From a virus: DNA of 47,709 bases. The stretch covers positions 1 to 47,709 of the IMG/VR virus record IMGVR_UViG_3300027861_000047. The stretch is one strand, 5' to 3'. A model generated the notes under the pieces. The model ran no database searches, was not told the origin of the DNA, and saw only the letters and a list, made by a program, of their open reading frames with translations. Below are positions 22,875-31,828 of this stretch, in pieces; position 1 is the stretch's first letter; each line of letters opens with the position of its first letter. A program made the position numbers and the translations under genes.

Positions 22875-23294
22875 ATGTCTTTACATGTAAAGATTGACGA
22901 CCCCAAGTGCACAGGTACAGCCGAGGAAGCTATCGGCGCAGGTCTTGGTGTTCGTTTAGGTGATGACAAGCAGAAGGTCGCACAGTGTGACAGTTCAGCC
23001 GGCGACGTATTCTACGGAATTGCAGCAGAAGCCGCAGCCGCAGACGGTGACGGAATCCGTTTTTTTGGTCCTGGTGAGTACTGCCGCGCTATCTGTGGCG
23101 AAGCTCTCAACATTGCCAACGGCGAAGAAGAGACAAAGCTCACAGTGAACAGCCTCGGCAAGTTTGTTAAAGCCGCAGCGACTAACCCAGTACATGCAAT
23201 TTGGTGTCCTAAGCCAGGACACGCCGCTCCAGCGTCTGGCGACTTCATTGTCGTACAGGTTGCATCATGGGCCGAGCGATTGCTTGACGCATAA
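22875..23294 (+). CDS. Head decoration/stabilisation protein (DUF2190-like)
   Basis: A 139-residue small beta-rich protein with Ala/Gly-rich strands (GAGLGVRLGDD, DVFYGIAAEAAAADGDG, GPGEYCRAICGEAL, VNSLGKFVKAAA). The pattern and the place between protease/scaffold and capsid fit DUF2190-type capsid-stabilising proteins. A good ribosome site AAGGA precedes it. It has four cysteines, which is unusual for a virion protein. Confidence 0.75.
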   Translation: MSLHVKIDDPKCTGTAEEAIGAGLGVRLGDDKQKVAQCDSSAGDVFYGIAAEAAAADGDGIRFFGPGEYCRAICGEALNIANGEEETKLTVNSLGKFVKAAATNPVHAIWCPKPGHAAPASGDFIVVQVASWAERLLDA

Positions 23295-23324
23295 TCGAAA
23301 CACTTGAATTAAGGATTTATAAAA

Positions 23325-24434
23325 ATGGCACTTAACTATCAAAGCCTGAACCCGAAATCGATTCTTCGCGATGCGTTGATCGATCCTAGTCCCGACTTAA
23401 AGGGCATGAACCTCGCTTATCCTCGCATCTTCGGTATTCCCGGACTCGCAGAGGGTGGAATCGCTCGCGGTCGTACCGTTGACTTAACTGGTAACCCCGG
23501 TTTTCTTCACGGTAAATTGCTCGTAAGAAATAAGCGCGACCTCTTGGGCGCTGCTGCCGAGGGTAGCGTAGCAAAGCCAATCAACAGCCCACGCGATATG
23601 GTCGAGAACTTCGCTTATAACGAAATCGACTTTAGCCTCAAGCAGTTCGACGGCAAGACTTCGATTCCTTTACCATTCCTTGAAAATGGCTTTCTGTCTT
23701 CCGAAGACGAAGAGATGATGCTCGTACAGCGTGCAATGATGTCAGTACACATGAAGCTTGAGCGATACTGCTCCGCTTTCTTTACTGCTATCGCTGCCGA
23801 TGCTAGCCCAGACCGAGCACCCGCCGGTTGGACTGAAGTAGATTGGCAAGCTGGCGCAGTTGGCGGTACAGACCTCGATTCGTCTTCGGACTTCATGGAA
23901 GTCATGAGCAGCGTTATCGACTCCGCTCGACTTCGGTCAACTGCACCTATCAATTCCATGTATCTTGGTCGTGGTGTGGCGAATCGTCTTCAACGTGAAG
24001 CAAGCATCCTCGGTCGCTCTATCGTGGGCGATGCAACTAAGGGTGTCGCAATGGTTAACGGCGCTTCAGCCGCTCCGATTTCCCACGTAACTTCCGTTTT
24101 GAAGGAATATCTGGAATTGGACGAAGTGGTCATTTCTGACGCAATTCAGGACACAGCGAACCACGGGCAAGCAAGCGCAACGTCGTATGTATTCCCTTCG
24201 GATCGATTGTGGATTGGTTCAGCGGGCGAGATGTCGTTGAGCATCCGCAGCGGTCAGGCTCCACGAGTCTTGAACGGCGCAGGCGCTTTCGCCAAGCTTA
24301 TCGGAAAGATGGACGTACAGATGGGTCCAGAGCCCGGCGTTATGCCTCAAAACTTTGAAGCTATCGCCGAGTATTTCTGCGAAAGTGTTGCACTCGATAC
24401 CGATAAAGGTACTATCGTCCACAACATGGGGTAA
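23325..24434 (+). CDS. Major capsid protein
   Basis: A 369-residue protein. Its place right after scaffold and decoration genes, a strong ribosome site (AAGGA) and a codon choice shifted toward pyrimidine-ending codons, as in highly expressed genes, all fit the shell protein. Sequence features include an N-terminal arm (1-45), an acidic loop SSEDEEMM and a long central helix (VQRAMMSVHMKLERYCSAFF). HK97-type fold is likely but cannot be shown by reading alone. It is the best candidate in the genome. Confidence 0.85.
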   Translation: MALNYQSLNPKSILRDALIDPSPDLKGMNLAYPRIFGIPGLAEGGIARGRTVDLTGNPGFLHGKLLVRNKRDLLGAAAEGSVAKPINSPRDMVENFAYNEIDFSLKQFDGKTSIPLPFLENGFLSSEDEEMMLVQRAMMSVHMKLERYCSAFFTAIAADASPDRAPAGWTEVDWQAGAVGGTDLDSSSDFMEVMSSVIDSARLRSTAPINSMYLGRGVANRLQREASILGRSIVGDATKGVAMVNGASAAPISHVTSVLKEYLELDEVVISDAIQDTANHGQASATSYVFPSDRLWIGSAGEMSLSIRSGQAPRVLNGAGAFAKLIGKMDVQMGPEPGVMPQNFEAIAEYFCESVALDTDKGTIVHNMG

Positions 24435-24448
24435 CCTAGGAGCGCAGA

Positions 24449-24877
24449 ATGTCGGATAACATGAAACCATATCGTCTAAACGGCTTGCCGTTTGTTCACG
24501 ACAGCCGGGCGAAATATATTACCGATGGCGGTGTGGCTTGGTTATCCGATGAGAGGGCTAGAAAGATTTTGCACAGTCTGAAAAGGCAGGGCAGGATAAA
24601 CGTTTTAGTTCTCGAAGAACCGGCAAAGGCGGCAAAGCCAAAAGCAGAGCCGCCCGCGCCAATTGAAGCCGAACAAAGTGAGCAAAGCCCCGAGGATGTT
24701 TTACTCTCCGTTGATGTCCACGGGGTGGCGCTCGCGCTTCATTTTACTAAACGAAAACTGTTAGCCTCGATTCTTGCAGGCGAAGACATTGAGAGCACGC
24801 CAGAGGCTGACGAGATTATTAAAGAAGCGGACGAGGAGCGGCTCGTCGCACTTATCGAAGAAATCAAAGAGGCGTAA
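24449..24877 (+). CDS. Head-tail region protein, unknown
   Basis: A 142-residue protein with AGGAG before the ATG. A small N-terminal beta domain (NGLPFVHDSRAKY) is followed by a Pro/Ala/Glu linker (about 58-80) and a C-terminal acidic helix pair. It lies between capsid and morphogenesis genes, so it may be a head-completion or decoration accessory. No family recognised. Confidence 0.65.
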   Translation: MSDNMKPYRLNGLPFVHDSRAKYITDGGVAWLSDERARKILHSLKRQGRINVLVLEEPAKAAKPKAEPPAPIEAEQSEQSPEDVLLSVDVHGVALALHFTKRKLLASILAGEDIESTPEADEIIKEADEERLVALIEEIKEA

Positions 24878-24879
24878 TC

Positions 24880-25854
24880 ATGGCATCGCCAGACCTTCGG
24901 CGATTGCTTAACGCCAGTCACAAACTACAAGACAGAACGGTCGCAGACTTTGAAGACCTATCCTTCGCACTTGCCGAGAATGTAGGGCGCAGGCTTGCGG
25001 CATCTTTAGGCGTCGACCCCGATTTAATTTACCCGCCAGACGGTTCCGACGGTCGCTTAGTTGGTCGCACTAACTTCGAGCGGCTCATCCAGTCAGTTAC
25101 AGACGCGGACGCAGTAAAGGCGGTCGTATCTGCCGCCGACCTCGAAGACATCGAAGACTTTATCGCTCAGAGTGGCAGTCTAGCCGCCAGAGAGAAGATA
25201 TCCGAAGCCGTGACCAGATTGGCAGGCATGGCGGAACAGTCGCTTGTATCGCAAGGAATAGCCGCACAGGGCGCACTTGACACGGTAGGCGCGGAGGCGC
25301 TTATCGGTAGCTACATCACCAACACGCTCGACGAGTCGCTTCGTACTACAATCGACAGAGCGGCGGCGGTGCGTATTCGTCAAGGCATCTTAACCAATCT
25401 CGGCGAGATACCGACGGCAGAAGTCGCGCAGCGCATAGCAGACGAGCAAGAGCAAAGCATCGGGCGAGCTACAACCGAGGCGCGTACACAGCTAGCTGAG
25501 GCGGATAGGTTTGTAAATGAAACCACACGGCGCAGCATTGACCCAGAGGGTGAGCAGTTTTTGATGGCTTACATCGGCCCGGATGACCGCATCACACGCC
25601 CGTTTTGTGACGCACTCGTTAACAAGGCTTTCAAACTCACCGACTTTAATAAGCTGCGGAATGGGCAAACCGCTACACACCCGCGAATCTCGGGTGGCGG
25701 TTACAATTGCCGGCACGACGTTCGCGCAGTAATCGACGACGATGAAATTTTGTCTGACCTTGGATTACAGCGTGGTACACTATCCGACATCAACCAAGCA
25801 AACGAGCAAGCGGCAAAAGGCAAGCGCAAGAAAAAGAGGAGGCGAAGACGATGA
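24880..25854 (+). CDS. Minor head protein (Mu gpF/SPP1 gp7-like morphogenesis)
   Basis: A 324-residue mostly helical protein whose C-terminal part has the gpF-type signature: PDDRITRPFCD, then GGGYNCRHDVRAV, conserved Cys/His that may bind metal. It ends in a very basic tail (KGKRKKKRRRRR), which could touch DNA. Such proteins are minor head components near the portal. The next gene starts inside its stop (ATGA). Confidence 0.8.
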   Translation: MASPDLRRLLNASHKLQDRTVADFEDLSFALAENVGRRLAASLGVDPDLIYPPDGSDGRLVGRTNFERLIQSVTDADAVKAVVSAADLEDIEDFIAQSGSLAAREKISEAVTRLAGMAEQSLVSQGIAAQGALDTVGAEALIGSYITNTLDESLRTTIDRAAAVRIRQGILTNLGEIPTAEVAQRIADEQEQSIGRATTEARTQLAEADRFVNETTRRSIDPEGEQFLMAYIGPDDRITRPFCDALVNKAFKLTDFNKLRNGQTATHPRISGGGYNCRHDVRAVIDDDEILSDLGLQRGTLSDINQANEQAAKGKRKKKRRRRR

Positions 25855-26852
25855 TCTTTCAAGTTCAAATAGGGCAAGCAAAAACTTTCGAGTGGTGCCC
25901 GGCTTACTTGCCAGACCCGACCGGCGCGCCCTCGGTCACGTTTTACGCAAACGGCACAAGCGCAACAAAGACACTCGAAGCGTCGGCGTCGCAATCTGTT
26001 AGCGGCGTGCCTGATGCGTATCGGTTAAGCCTTGGCGCGTTAAGCTCGGCGGCGTTCGCTGGATTGGTTGGCAGCACTGGCGCAGGTGGGTGGTATCTAC
26101 ACCTCGCAGGCTTTGGTCAGTTTGCCGTAAATGTAAGCCATTTCGACGACGCTCAAAACGAGCTTATTCTCGCGGAGGCTCTACCGGTTGGCGTGCCTTC
26201 TGATGCCACCGGCACCATTTACCATAACAAATGGAGGTGCACACTTTCGGCTGACGAGTTAAGCGCAGCCGTTGACCGTGCCGGATATTACCAAATCAAT
26301 TACCAGGTGGACGACGACCCAGGCGCAACGAATGTCAAGGTTCGGTTGATGTCTGAGCGTGGACGTCTTCGTGTGGTTCGGGCGGCTTTCCTTACCGGGT
26401 TAACCGCTTCGGACCTCACGACCTTGGTTCCACAGTTGGAAGCAACGCGACCGGCTAGCCGCGAAGGTTGGCAGCCATACATAAATGATTACGACATCAT
26501 CGGCGACGTTGAAGCAAAGTTACCGGCGAACCGATACGCAGACCAGACGCTCGGGGAGCAGTTTAGAAGGGCACACGCGCTGCTAGTGGCGTCTTCGCTC
26601 GCCGAGATAGGCTATGCTCCCAACGTGGACCCGGAGCGCATGAGGGCGGCAGCAGACGCCGAGTTATCGCGACAGATTCAGCGTCTACACTGGATAGACT
26701 CGGATGATGATGGCTTGATTGATTCAGACGAAACGGGGACAAACCCCGAAAGCCTTGTATCTATTACAAGATCGAGCAATACTGAAACCGCCGATGACTA
26801 CACAAACGGGCGACGATATAGACCTCGCCTTGATGATTCAGACGACCGCTAG
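25851..26852 (+). CDS. Virion protein with calcium-binding-type motif
   Basis: A 333-residue protein. The first ~150 residues look beta-rich; the 160-250 region is helical with LLVASSLAEIGY. Near residue 283 it has DSDDDGLIDSDETGTNP, matching the Asp-rich loops of thrombospondin type 3/EF-hand-like calcium sites. The C-terminus is acidic and disordered. It is translationally coupled to the gpF-like gene. Head-tail joining is possible from position; otherwise unknown. Confidence 0.65.
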   Translation: MIFQVQIGQAKTFEWCPAYLPDPTGAPSVTFYANGTSATKTLEASASQSVSGVPDAYRLSLGALSSAAFAGLVGSTGAGGWYLHLAGFGQFAVNVSHFDDAQNELILAEALPVGVPSDATGTIYHNKWRCTLSADELSAAVDRAGYYQINYQVDDDPGATNVKVRLMSERGRLRVVRAAFLTGLTASDLTTLVPQLEATRPASREGWQPYINDYDIIGDVEAKLPANRYADQTLGEQFRRAHALLVASSLAEIGYAPNVDPERMRAAADAELSRQIQRLHWIDSDDDGLIDSDETGTNPESLVSITRSSNTETADDYTNGRRYRPRLDDSDDR

Positions 26853-26860
26853 GGGCAGCC

Positions 26861-27238
26861 ATGCACATCATTCGAGACATTCAGATCGTAGCCATGGCGC
26901 ACGCTTCGGTTAGTTTTGGCGTAAGTGGTTGGACTACTTTGGACCTCGGGACGGTGGGACCAAACCTAACAGAGAAGCAGCCAGGCGAAGATATCGGCTC
27001 AATCTTAATCGAAAACAAATCTTCGAGCGCATCGTCGGTACACTTTGTTTTTAAGAATGACCCCGGCGCGGACGTTTCGTATTCTCACGGCTTCGAGATT
27101 GGCGCGGGAGGTGTCTTGCAAGAAGGCACGGTTAAGAACTTGCGATATGTAAGTTTTAGAGGCGCTACCGGCTCGGGTACAGTAAAGGTAATTCTAAGGA
27201 GCTACAGGACAGCAGACCAAGCGCCTTGGGATAGCTAA
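26861..27238 (+). CDS. Small beta-rich virion protein, unknown
   Basis: A 125-residue protein with GGGG before the ATG. Alternating strands rich in Gly, Ser and Val, with no cysteine, suggest a beta sandwich. It lies in the structural operon before two fibre-like proteins. It may be a head fibre or neck component. Confidence 0.65.
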   Translation: MHIIRDIQIVAMAHASVSFGVSGWTTLDLGTVGPNLTEKQPGEDIGSILIENKSSSASSVHFVFKNDPGADVSYSHGFEIGAGGVLQEGTVKNLRYVSFRGATGSGTVKVILRSYRTADQAPWDS

Positions 27239-27255
27239 CAACGGAGGGACAGCAA

Positions 27256-27711
27256 ATGGTTCGGGGCTTTTATCAGCCACCGGCGCAGGTTACAGCGGGA
27301 AGCGTGCAGGGTAGCGACCCGAGCGGCGATACCGGTCTAACGGTTGCGGACGGTCAAGCAGGAATAAGAACAGACGGAGCAACGCAGCTAACCGCCACAG
27401 GTGACGGCGTTGTTATGCGCGTTCCGTTCGTGGCTATCGATTCAGCCGATTCGCCTTTTACGGTGCAAACATCTGATTATCTTATACTTGTCGATTCTGC
27501 CGCTGGTGCTGTTGATATTTCTTTACCTTCGGCAGTGACGACAGCCAATCGGCGGTTTATAATTAAGGACAAGGGGAGCGCGTCGAGTAACGCGGTCACG
27601 GTGTCGGCTTCGAGTGGAAACATCGACGGATTCGGCTCGGTGTCAATTGGCAATAGCTTCGCGACCCTTCCAGTTTTTTCTGATGGCTCTAATTATTGGG
27701 TGATATCTTAG
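27256..27711 (+). CDS. Short fibre-like protein
   Basis: A 151-residue protein with GGAGG upstream. The C-terminal ~80 residues (SDYLILVDSAAGAVDISLPS, RFIIKDKGSAS, SDGSNYWVIS) match the common phage fibre tip pattern, and the C-terminus of the 1067-residue fibre downstream follows the same plan. It may share an attachment fold with that fibre. A terminator follows the stop. Confidence 0.68.
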   Translation: MVRGFYQPPAQVTAGSVQGSDPSGDTGLTVADGQAGIRTDGATQLTATGDGVVMRVPFVAIDSADSPFTVQTSDYLILVDSAAGAVDISLPSAVTTANRRFIIKDKGSASSNAVTVSASSGNIDGFGSVSIGNSFATLPVFSDGSNYWVIS

Positions 27712-27712
27712 C

Positions 27713-27747
27713 CGAGGCGGTTTCTCGCTCGCCTCGACTGTTTTTTT
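27713..27747 (+). terminator. Rho-independent terminator between fibre genes
   Basis: Stem CGAGGCG/CGCCTCG (27713-27736), then ACTG and seven T. It lies inside what would be the structural operon, so the large fibre gene is either read through at low level or has its own promoter; none is obvious in the next 27 bases. Confidence 0.8.
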
Positions 27748-27774
27748 AAACTGCGAGACGGGAGATAAAGCAAA

Positions 27775-30700
27775 ATGGCTCAAGGCATTTTCTTACATGA
27801 GTATAACACCGGCGGAAAGCTCTACGACGGTGATGTTACGGTCGCTAATAACAAGATTGCGAATAAGCAGTACGTTATTGATAATGCGGCGCTGCAATCC
27901 AACAATCTTAGCGACCTCGACGACGCCGGAACCGCACGAACGAATCTCGGCGTGGCTATCGGAAGTAACGTTCAGGCCTATAGCGCTCGTCTCGGTGAAT
28001 TGTCTGCACTATCTCAGGCTGATGGTTCTTTCGTTGTTTCAGATGGAACTAGCTTTATTTTTGAGGGCGCGGCAACTGCTCGCGCTTCAATGGGTGTGGA
28101 CGCCGCCGGCACAGACAATTCAACCGACGTAACTCTGGCATCCGTCTCCGGTAATTACCTTAGTATTTCAGGGCAAGAGGTTACCGCAAGCACTGTGCCC
28201 GTTTCACTCGGTGGTACAGGCGCAACGAGCGCAAGTGCAGCGCGGACCGCTTTATCGGTGGACGTCGCCGGAACAGACAACTCAACCGACGTTACTCTCG
28301 CCGGTAAAGACTTTGCCAGCATTTCAGGGCAAGCTATCACGTTTGCACAAATCGACCTCACTGATGACGTGACGGGCACGCTTCCAATCGCAAACGGCGG
28401 TATCGGTGCAACGAGTGCTCCGATGGTTGGCGTGATTACGGCAGCTAATGCGGGCGCGGTCCGTACTTTGCTCGACCTTGTGCCGGGGACTGATATTCAA
28501 GCTTACGATGCAGAATTGGCGGCTTTGGCCGGCCTCACATCCGCAGCAAACAAGGTTCCAATGTTCAGCGGCTCGGGCGCTGCCACGGTGATCGACTTTT
28601 TAGACGAGGACGGACTCTCAAGCAATAGCGCAACCGCCGTACCTTCACAACAGAGCGTCAAGGCTTTCGTTGAGGCTCAGGTTCAAGGCTTGGATATTAA
28701 AGAATCCGCGCGACTCGCATCAACCGCAAATGTCGCGGGCTCTTATAGCTCTGGCGTTTTGACGGTTACGAGCGCTGGCGTGCTTACGATTGACGGCGGA
28801 AACGTTGCAATCAATAACCGAGTGCTTTTAAAGGACCAGACGACTGGCACACAGAACGGTATTTACAAATGTACCACGGCAGGCGAGGCGGCTTCGGGGA
28901 CTTCTCCTAATACATCAAGCCCTTCAACGCTCGACGATGCCCAGTATGGATCATCAAGCACACTGTCAAGCATCCAGATGACATCGGCAACCCTAAGCTC
29001 GTCTTCTACGTTTATCGAGTACGCAAGTTATACAGGATCCTCATTCACGCCACCGGCTAACGGCGTCATGATATTGTCAGACGGGTCCGATACAATTGCG
29101 TTCAACCTTAGCGGGTATCCAAGCTCGTTGAACTCGTCAGGATCTTGGCCAATTGAATCGTCTCCAAATAACTACAACGCAACATACAGTTCCGTGACTT
29201 CACTGTCGGTTGACTCAAGCACCACCGTGGCGTTCAGGTCTAGAACCGTTGCGCCATTGTTTAGCCTTGGCAACGGGACCGCGATGACATCAAGCTCATC
29301 TAGCTTTGCTTTAAGTTCTGGTTGGGGCGGATCTACCATCTCAGCAGGGCATTATATTGAGTATCAAAATTATGCGTCGAACAAATGGTATTGGCGGATC
29401 GAGGCTGATATCGAGAACGGCGACACCTCAATCAGTGTAGCATTCGACAGTGATGACAGCTATAGCTCAAGCCCAACCGGTGCTTACTTCAGCGGTTCAA
29501 GCACTTTGGCTTTGTTTGCCGGACAGTCCGGCGGTAGTGCAGTCGCGGCGGTTCTTACTCGTGCGGATGACTTTAATAGTGACGCAGACATCACGGCCGG
29601 CGCTTTTTGCTTTGTCGAAGAAGGTACCGCATCGGCTGACGCTGGTTTCGTCCTTTCTACTAACGAGCCGATTACACTCGACACCACCGCACTCGCTTTT
29701 TCTCAGTTCTCGGGCGCTGGTTCAATTACAGCGGGCACAGGATTAACCAAGAGCGGCAACACAATCGCCGCCACCGGCGGTCTTGCTGATATCGCTGGAC
29801 TGGCTAAGACTGACGGCGGGATCATCGTTGGTGATGGCTCGAACTTCGTACTCGAAAGCGGAGCCACGGCGCGAACGTCTTTAGGCGCCCAAACCCTACA
29901 CGCAAACCTCACAGACCTTAGCGGGCTAGCGGTTACCGATGGCGGGATCATTGTTGGTGATGGCTCAAACTTCGTACTCGAAAGCGGTGCGACTGCTCGC
30001 ACTTCTCTCGGCGTTTCGATTGGATCAGACGTCCAGGCTTATGATGCTCAACTCGACACGTTGTCGGGATTTACTGCGGCACAGGTTACGCGAGGCATTG
30101 CAGACGACAATCTGCTGACAGTTGATGACGCCGATGCCGCCGACAACGATTACGCCAAGTTCACCGCAAACGGTATTGAGGGGCGTAGTTTTAGTGAGGT
30201 TAAAACCGATCTTGGACTTGTTATCGGGACAGATGTCCAGGCTTATGACGCTCAACTCGATACCCTTTCCGGGTTTAGCGCAGCGCAGGTTACACGCGGT
30301 ATTGCTGACGACAATTTGATCACTGCGGATTGTGCTTCTCACGCAATCGCAAACGGTGATTTTGCGAAATTTACCGCGAACGGCGTTGAAGGTCGTGAAC
30401 CTTCACAAGTTAGATCCGACCTATCTCTTGTCCCTGGGACGGATGTACAGGCATACGACGCAGAATTGGCAGCAATCGCGGGGCTCACAAGCGCAGCCGA
30501 CAAGGGCGTTATGTTTAGCGGCAGCGAATCCGCAACCACGTTTGATCTGACGGCCGCCGGGCGTGCATTGCTTGACGATGCAGACGCGGCTGCCATGCGG
30601 ACAACGCTTGGTCTTGTAATCGGTACAGATGTCGCGGCGGCAGACTCTTCGGAGCTTTCCGTTAACACAGCCGAGCCGGGCAGCATCGCAATCGCTAACG

Positions 30701-30978
30701 TCAACGGCATTTTCGTTTACGACATTTCGTCTTCATCGACGGCGGCTACTGTTACACTTCCGTCTACGGCTACCGCCGGATGTCTTGGCAAGTCTGTAAT
30801 CTTTAAGATTAAGAGTACAGTCGGCAGCGGTTCGAGCTTTACGATTACCCCGGCAGCCCAGCAGACAATCGACGGAGAGGCTTCGATTGTTCTGAATCAA
30901 GAGCGGCAGTCGGTTAGACTGGTAGTCTCCGAAGAGTACTCTTCAGGTACAAGCGTTCAATGTTGGGTCGTAGTCTAA
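27775..30978 (+). CDS. Large tail fibre protein
   Basis: A 1067-residue protein with GGGAG upstream. It is built of repeating fibre motifs: NLSDLDDAGTARTNLGV, IGSDVQAYDAQLDTLSGF (several copies), DGGIIVGDGSNFVLESGATAR (two copies). Around residues 300-650 a fibre module (LLKDQTTGTQNGIY ... FVEEGTASADAGFV) is split by a ~220-residue Ser/Thr-rich insert (about 28885-29545) with different codon use, perhaps a receptor-binding domain. The C-terminus resembles the short fibre upstream. It should recognise the host surface. Confidence 0.85.
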   Translation: MAQGIFLHEYNTGGKLYDGDVTVANNKIANKQYVIDNAALQSNNLSDLDDAGTARTNLGVAIGSNVQAYSARLGELSALSQADGSFVVSDGTSFIFEGAATARASMGVDAAGTDNSTDVTLASVSGNYLSISGQEVTASTVPVSLGGTGATSASAARTALSVDVAGTDNSTDVTLAGKDFASISGQAITFAQIDLTDDVTGTLPIANGGIGATSAPMVGVITAANAGAVRTLLDLVPGTDIQAYDAELAALAGLTSAANKVPMFSGSGAATVIDFLDEDGLSSNSATAVPSQQSVKAFVEAQVQGLDIKESARLASTANVAGSYSSGVLTVTSAGVLTIDGGNVAINNRVLLKDQTTGTQNGIYKCTTAGEAASGTSPNTSSPSTLDDAQYGSSSTLSSIQMTSATLSSSSTFIEYASYTGSSFTPPANGVMILSDGSDTIAFNLSGYPSSLNSSGSWPIESSPNNYNATYSSVTSLSVDSSTTVAFRSRTVAPLFSLGNGTAMTSSSSSFALSSGWGGSTISAGHYIEYQNYASNKWYWRIEADIENGDTSISVAFDSDDSYSSSPTGAYFSGSSTLALFAGQSGGSAVAAVLTRADDFNSDADITAGAFCFVEEGTASADAGFVLSTNEPITLDTTALAFSQFSGAGSITAGTGLTKSGNTIAATGGLADIAGLAKTDGGIIVGDGSNFVLESGATARTSLGAQTLHANLTDLSGLAVTDGGIIVGDGSNFVLESGATARTSLGVSIGSDVQAYDAQLDTLSGFTAAQVTRGIADDNLLTVDDADAADNDYAKFTANGIEGRSFSEVKTDLGLVIGTDVQAYDAQLDTLSGFSAAQVTRGIADDNLITADCASHAIANGDFAKFTANGVEGREPSQVRSDLSLVPGTDVQAYDAELAAIAGLTSAADKGVMFSGSESATTFDLTAAGRALLDDADAAAMRTTLGLVIGTDVAAADSSELSVNTAEPGSIAIANVNGIFVYDISSSSTAATVTLPSTATAGCLGKSVIFKIKSTVGSGSSFTITPAAQQTIDGEASIVLNQERQSVRLVVSEEYSSGTSVQCWVVV
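29808..30317 (+). repeat. Internal direct repeats in the fibre gene
   Basis: Two near-identical ~80-bp blocks at 29808-29887 and 29935-30014, and two ~84-bp blocks at 30030-30113 and 30234-30317, with mostly third-base differences. They are repeated fibre units and likely recombination points. Confidence 0.8.
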
Positions 30979-30990
30979 GCGACCGAAAGT

Positions 30991-31020
30991 GCCCCCGTTT
31001 CGGCGGGGGCTTTCCTTCTT
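30991..31020. terminator. Terminator between convergent fibre and ERF genes
   Basis: Stem GCCCCCG/CGGGGGC with a 6-base loop (30991-31010), followed rightward by TTTCCTTCTT. It lies between two converging genes and may act both ways; the U-run is weak leftward. Confidence 0.65.
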
Positions 31021-31762
31021 ACCTCAACACATCCACACCACGACAGAGCGCGACGACATCGCCGCACTCGGTCACATTTCCTATGCCCTTCAACGCTTCG
31101 ACTTGCTCCGGGCTCCATTCGTCTCGGGTGCTACCGCCGGCGCTTTGGTACGCCTCAAGGAACGCAGCTTTAACGCGCTCAGTCACTTGGTCGGCAGTAA
31201 AGTCGGCAGCCTCTACACCTTGGGCAACCGTGGCAAGGTAACCAGACACAGGCGGCATCGATTGCCAGCCCATTACTAAAGCCAGCTTCGGCAGCGCGTC
31301 AACCGCCGGGTATTCTTGCGGGTACGGGTCGCGCTTTTGATTGTTGCGCGGGTGTGATTGTCGCGTATTCTGACCAGCGCTTCGGCCGTCGTCATCTTCA
31401 GGCGCTATACCCAACAAGGCTTGGAAGCTATACCGGCGAGCGTAGGTGTACGCGCTCCCGAATGATTGCGCGTCTGACATTTTTTTCTCAGACCTGAAGA
31501 AAATCGGGCATTCGGTGGCAATACTTTCGCCGCTTGCGTGCAGTAACACAGTCTGACAAAACCATCCGCCATCGCGAGACTCAACCCCTTGTGTGATTGC
31601 TAGCCCGTTAGCGTTAAGCGCGTCGCGTGCGCTATTCATTACCGCGTCGAGCGCGGCGTACTTGTAGCCATACCCTTCGGATTTCTTGAGCACTGGCGCG
31701 AGTTGCGCTTGTGCGTTAGCTAGCGCGGCGGCGATGTTTTTCGTCTCTGTCGATGTCTTCAT
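31019..31762 (-). CDS. ERF-family single-strand annealing protein
   Basis: A 247-residue recombinase that pairs complementary single strands. The N-terminal ~140 residues hold ERF landmarks: GYGYKYAALDAVMNSARDAL and GSAYTYARRYSFQALLGI followed by EDDDG. The C-terminal part is a linker and a helical domain. I start at 31762 (GGAG 6 bases upstream) rather than 31792, which has no ribosome site. It is alone on this strand between tail genes, far from its likely partners YqaJ (11046) and SSB (4846). Confidence 0.9.
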   Translation of the reverse strand: MKTSTETKNIAAALANAQAQLAPVLKKSEGYGYKYAALDAVMNSARDALNANGLAITQGVESRDGGWFCQTVLLHASGESIATECPIFFRSEKKMSDAQSFGSAYTYARRYSFQALLGIAPEDDDGRSAGQNTRQSHPRNNQKRDPYPQEYPAVDALPKLALVMGWQSMPPVSGYLATVAQGVEAADFTADQVTERVKAAFLEAYQSAGGSTRDEWSPEQVEALKGIGNVTECGDVVALCRGVDVLR

Positions 31763-31813
31763 TTTCTCTCCGTTGTTTTTTTGCGTCGTCATGGGTGACG
31801 CTTGTCCCTTTTA

Positions 31814-31822
31814 TGGTATAAT
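31814..31822 (+). promoter_or_regulatory. Extended -10 promoter for a small RNA
   Basis: TGG-TATAAT: a perfect -10 hexamer (31817-31822) preceded by TG in the extended position. No good -35 is seen. Start would be near 31829. Confidence 0.6.
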
Positions 31823-31828
31823 CAGGGC

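Noticed and set aside
27775-30978. Diversity-generating retroelement target in the fibre
   Set aside because: No reverse transcriptase gene and no template repeat were found in the window.
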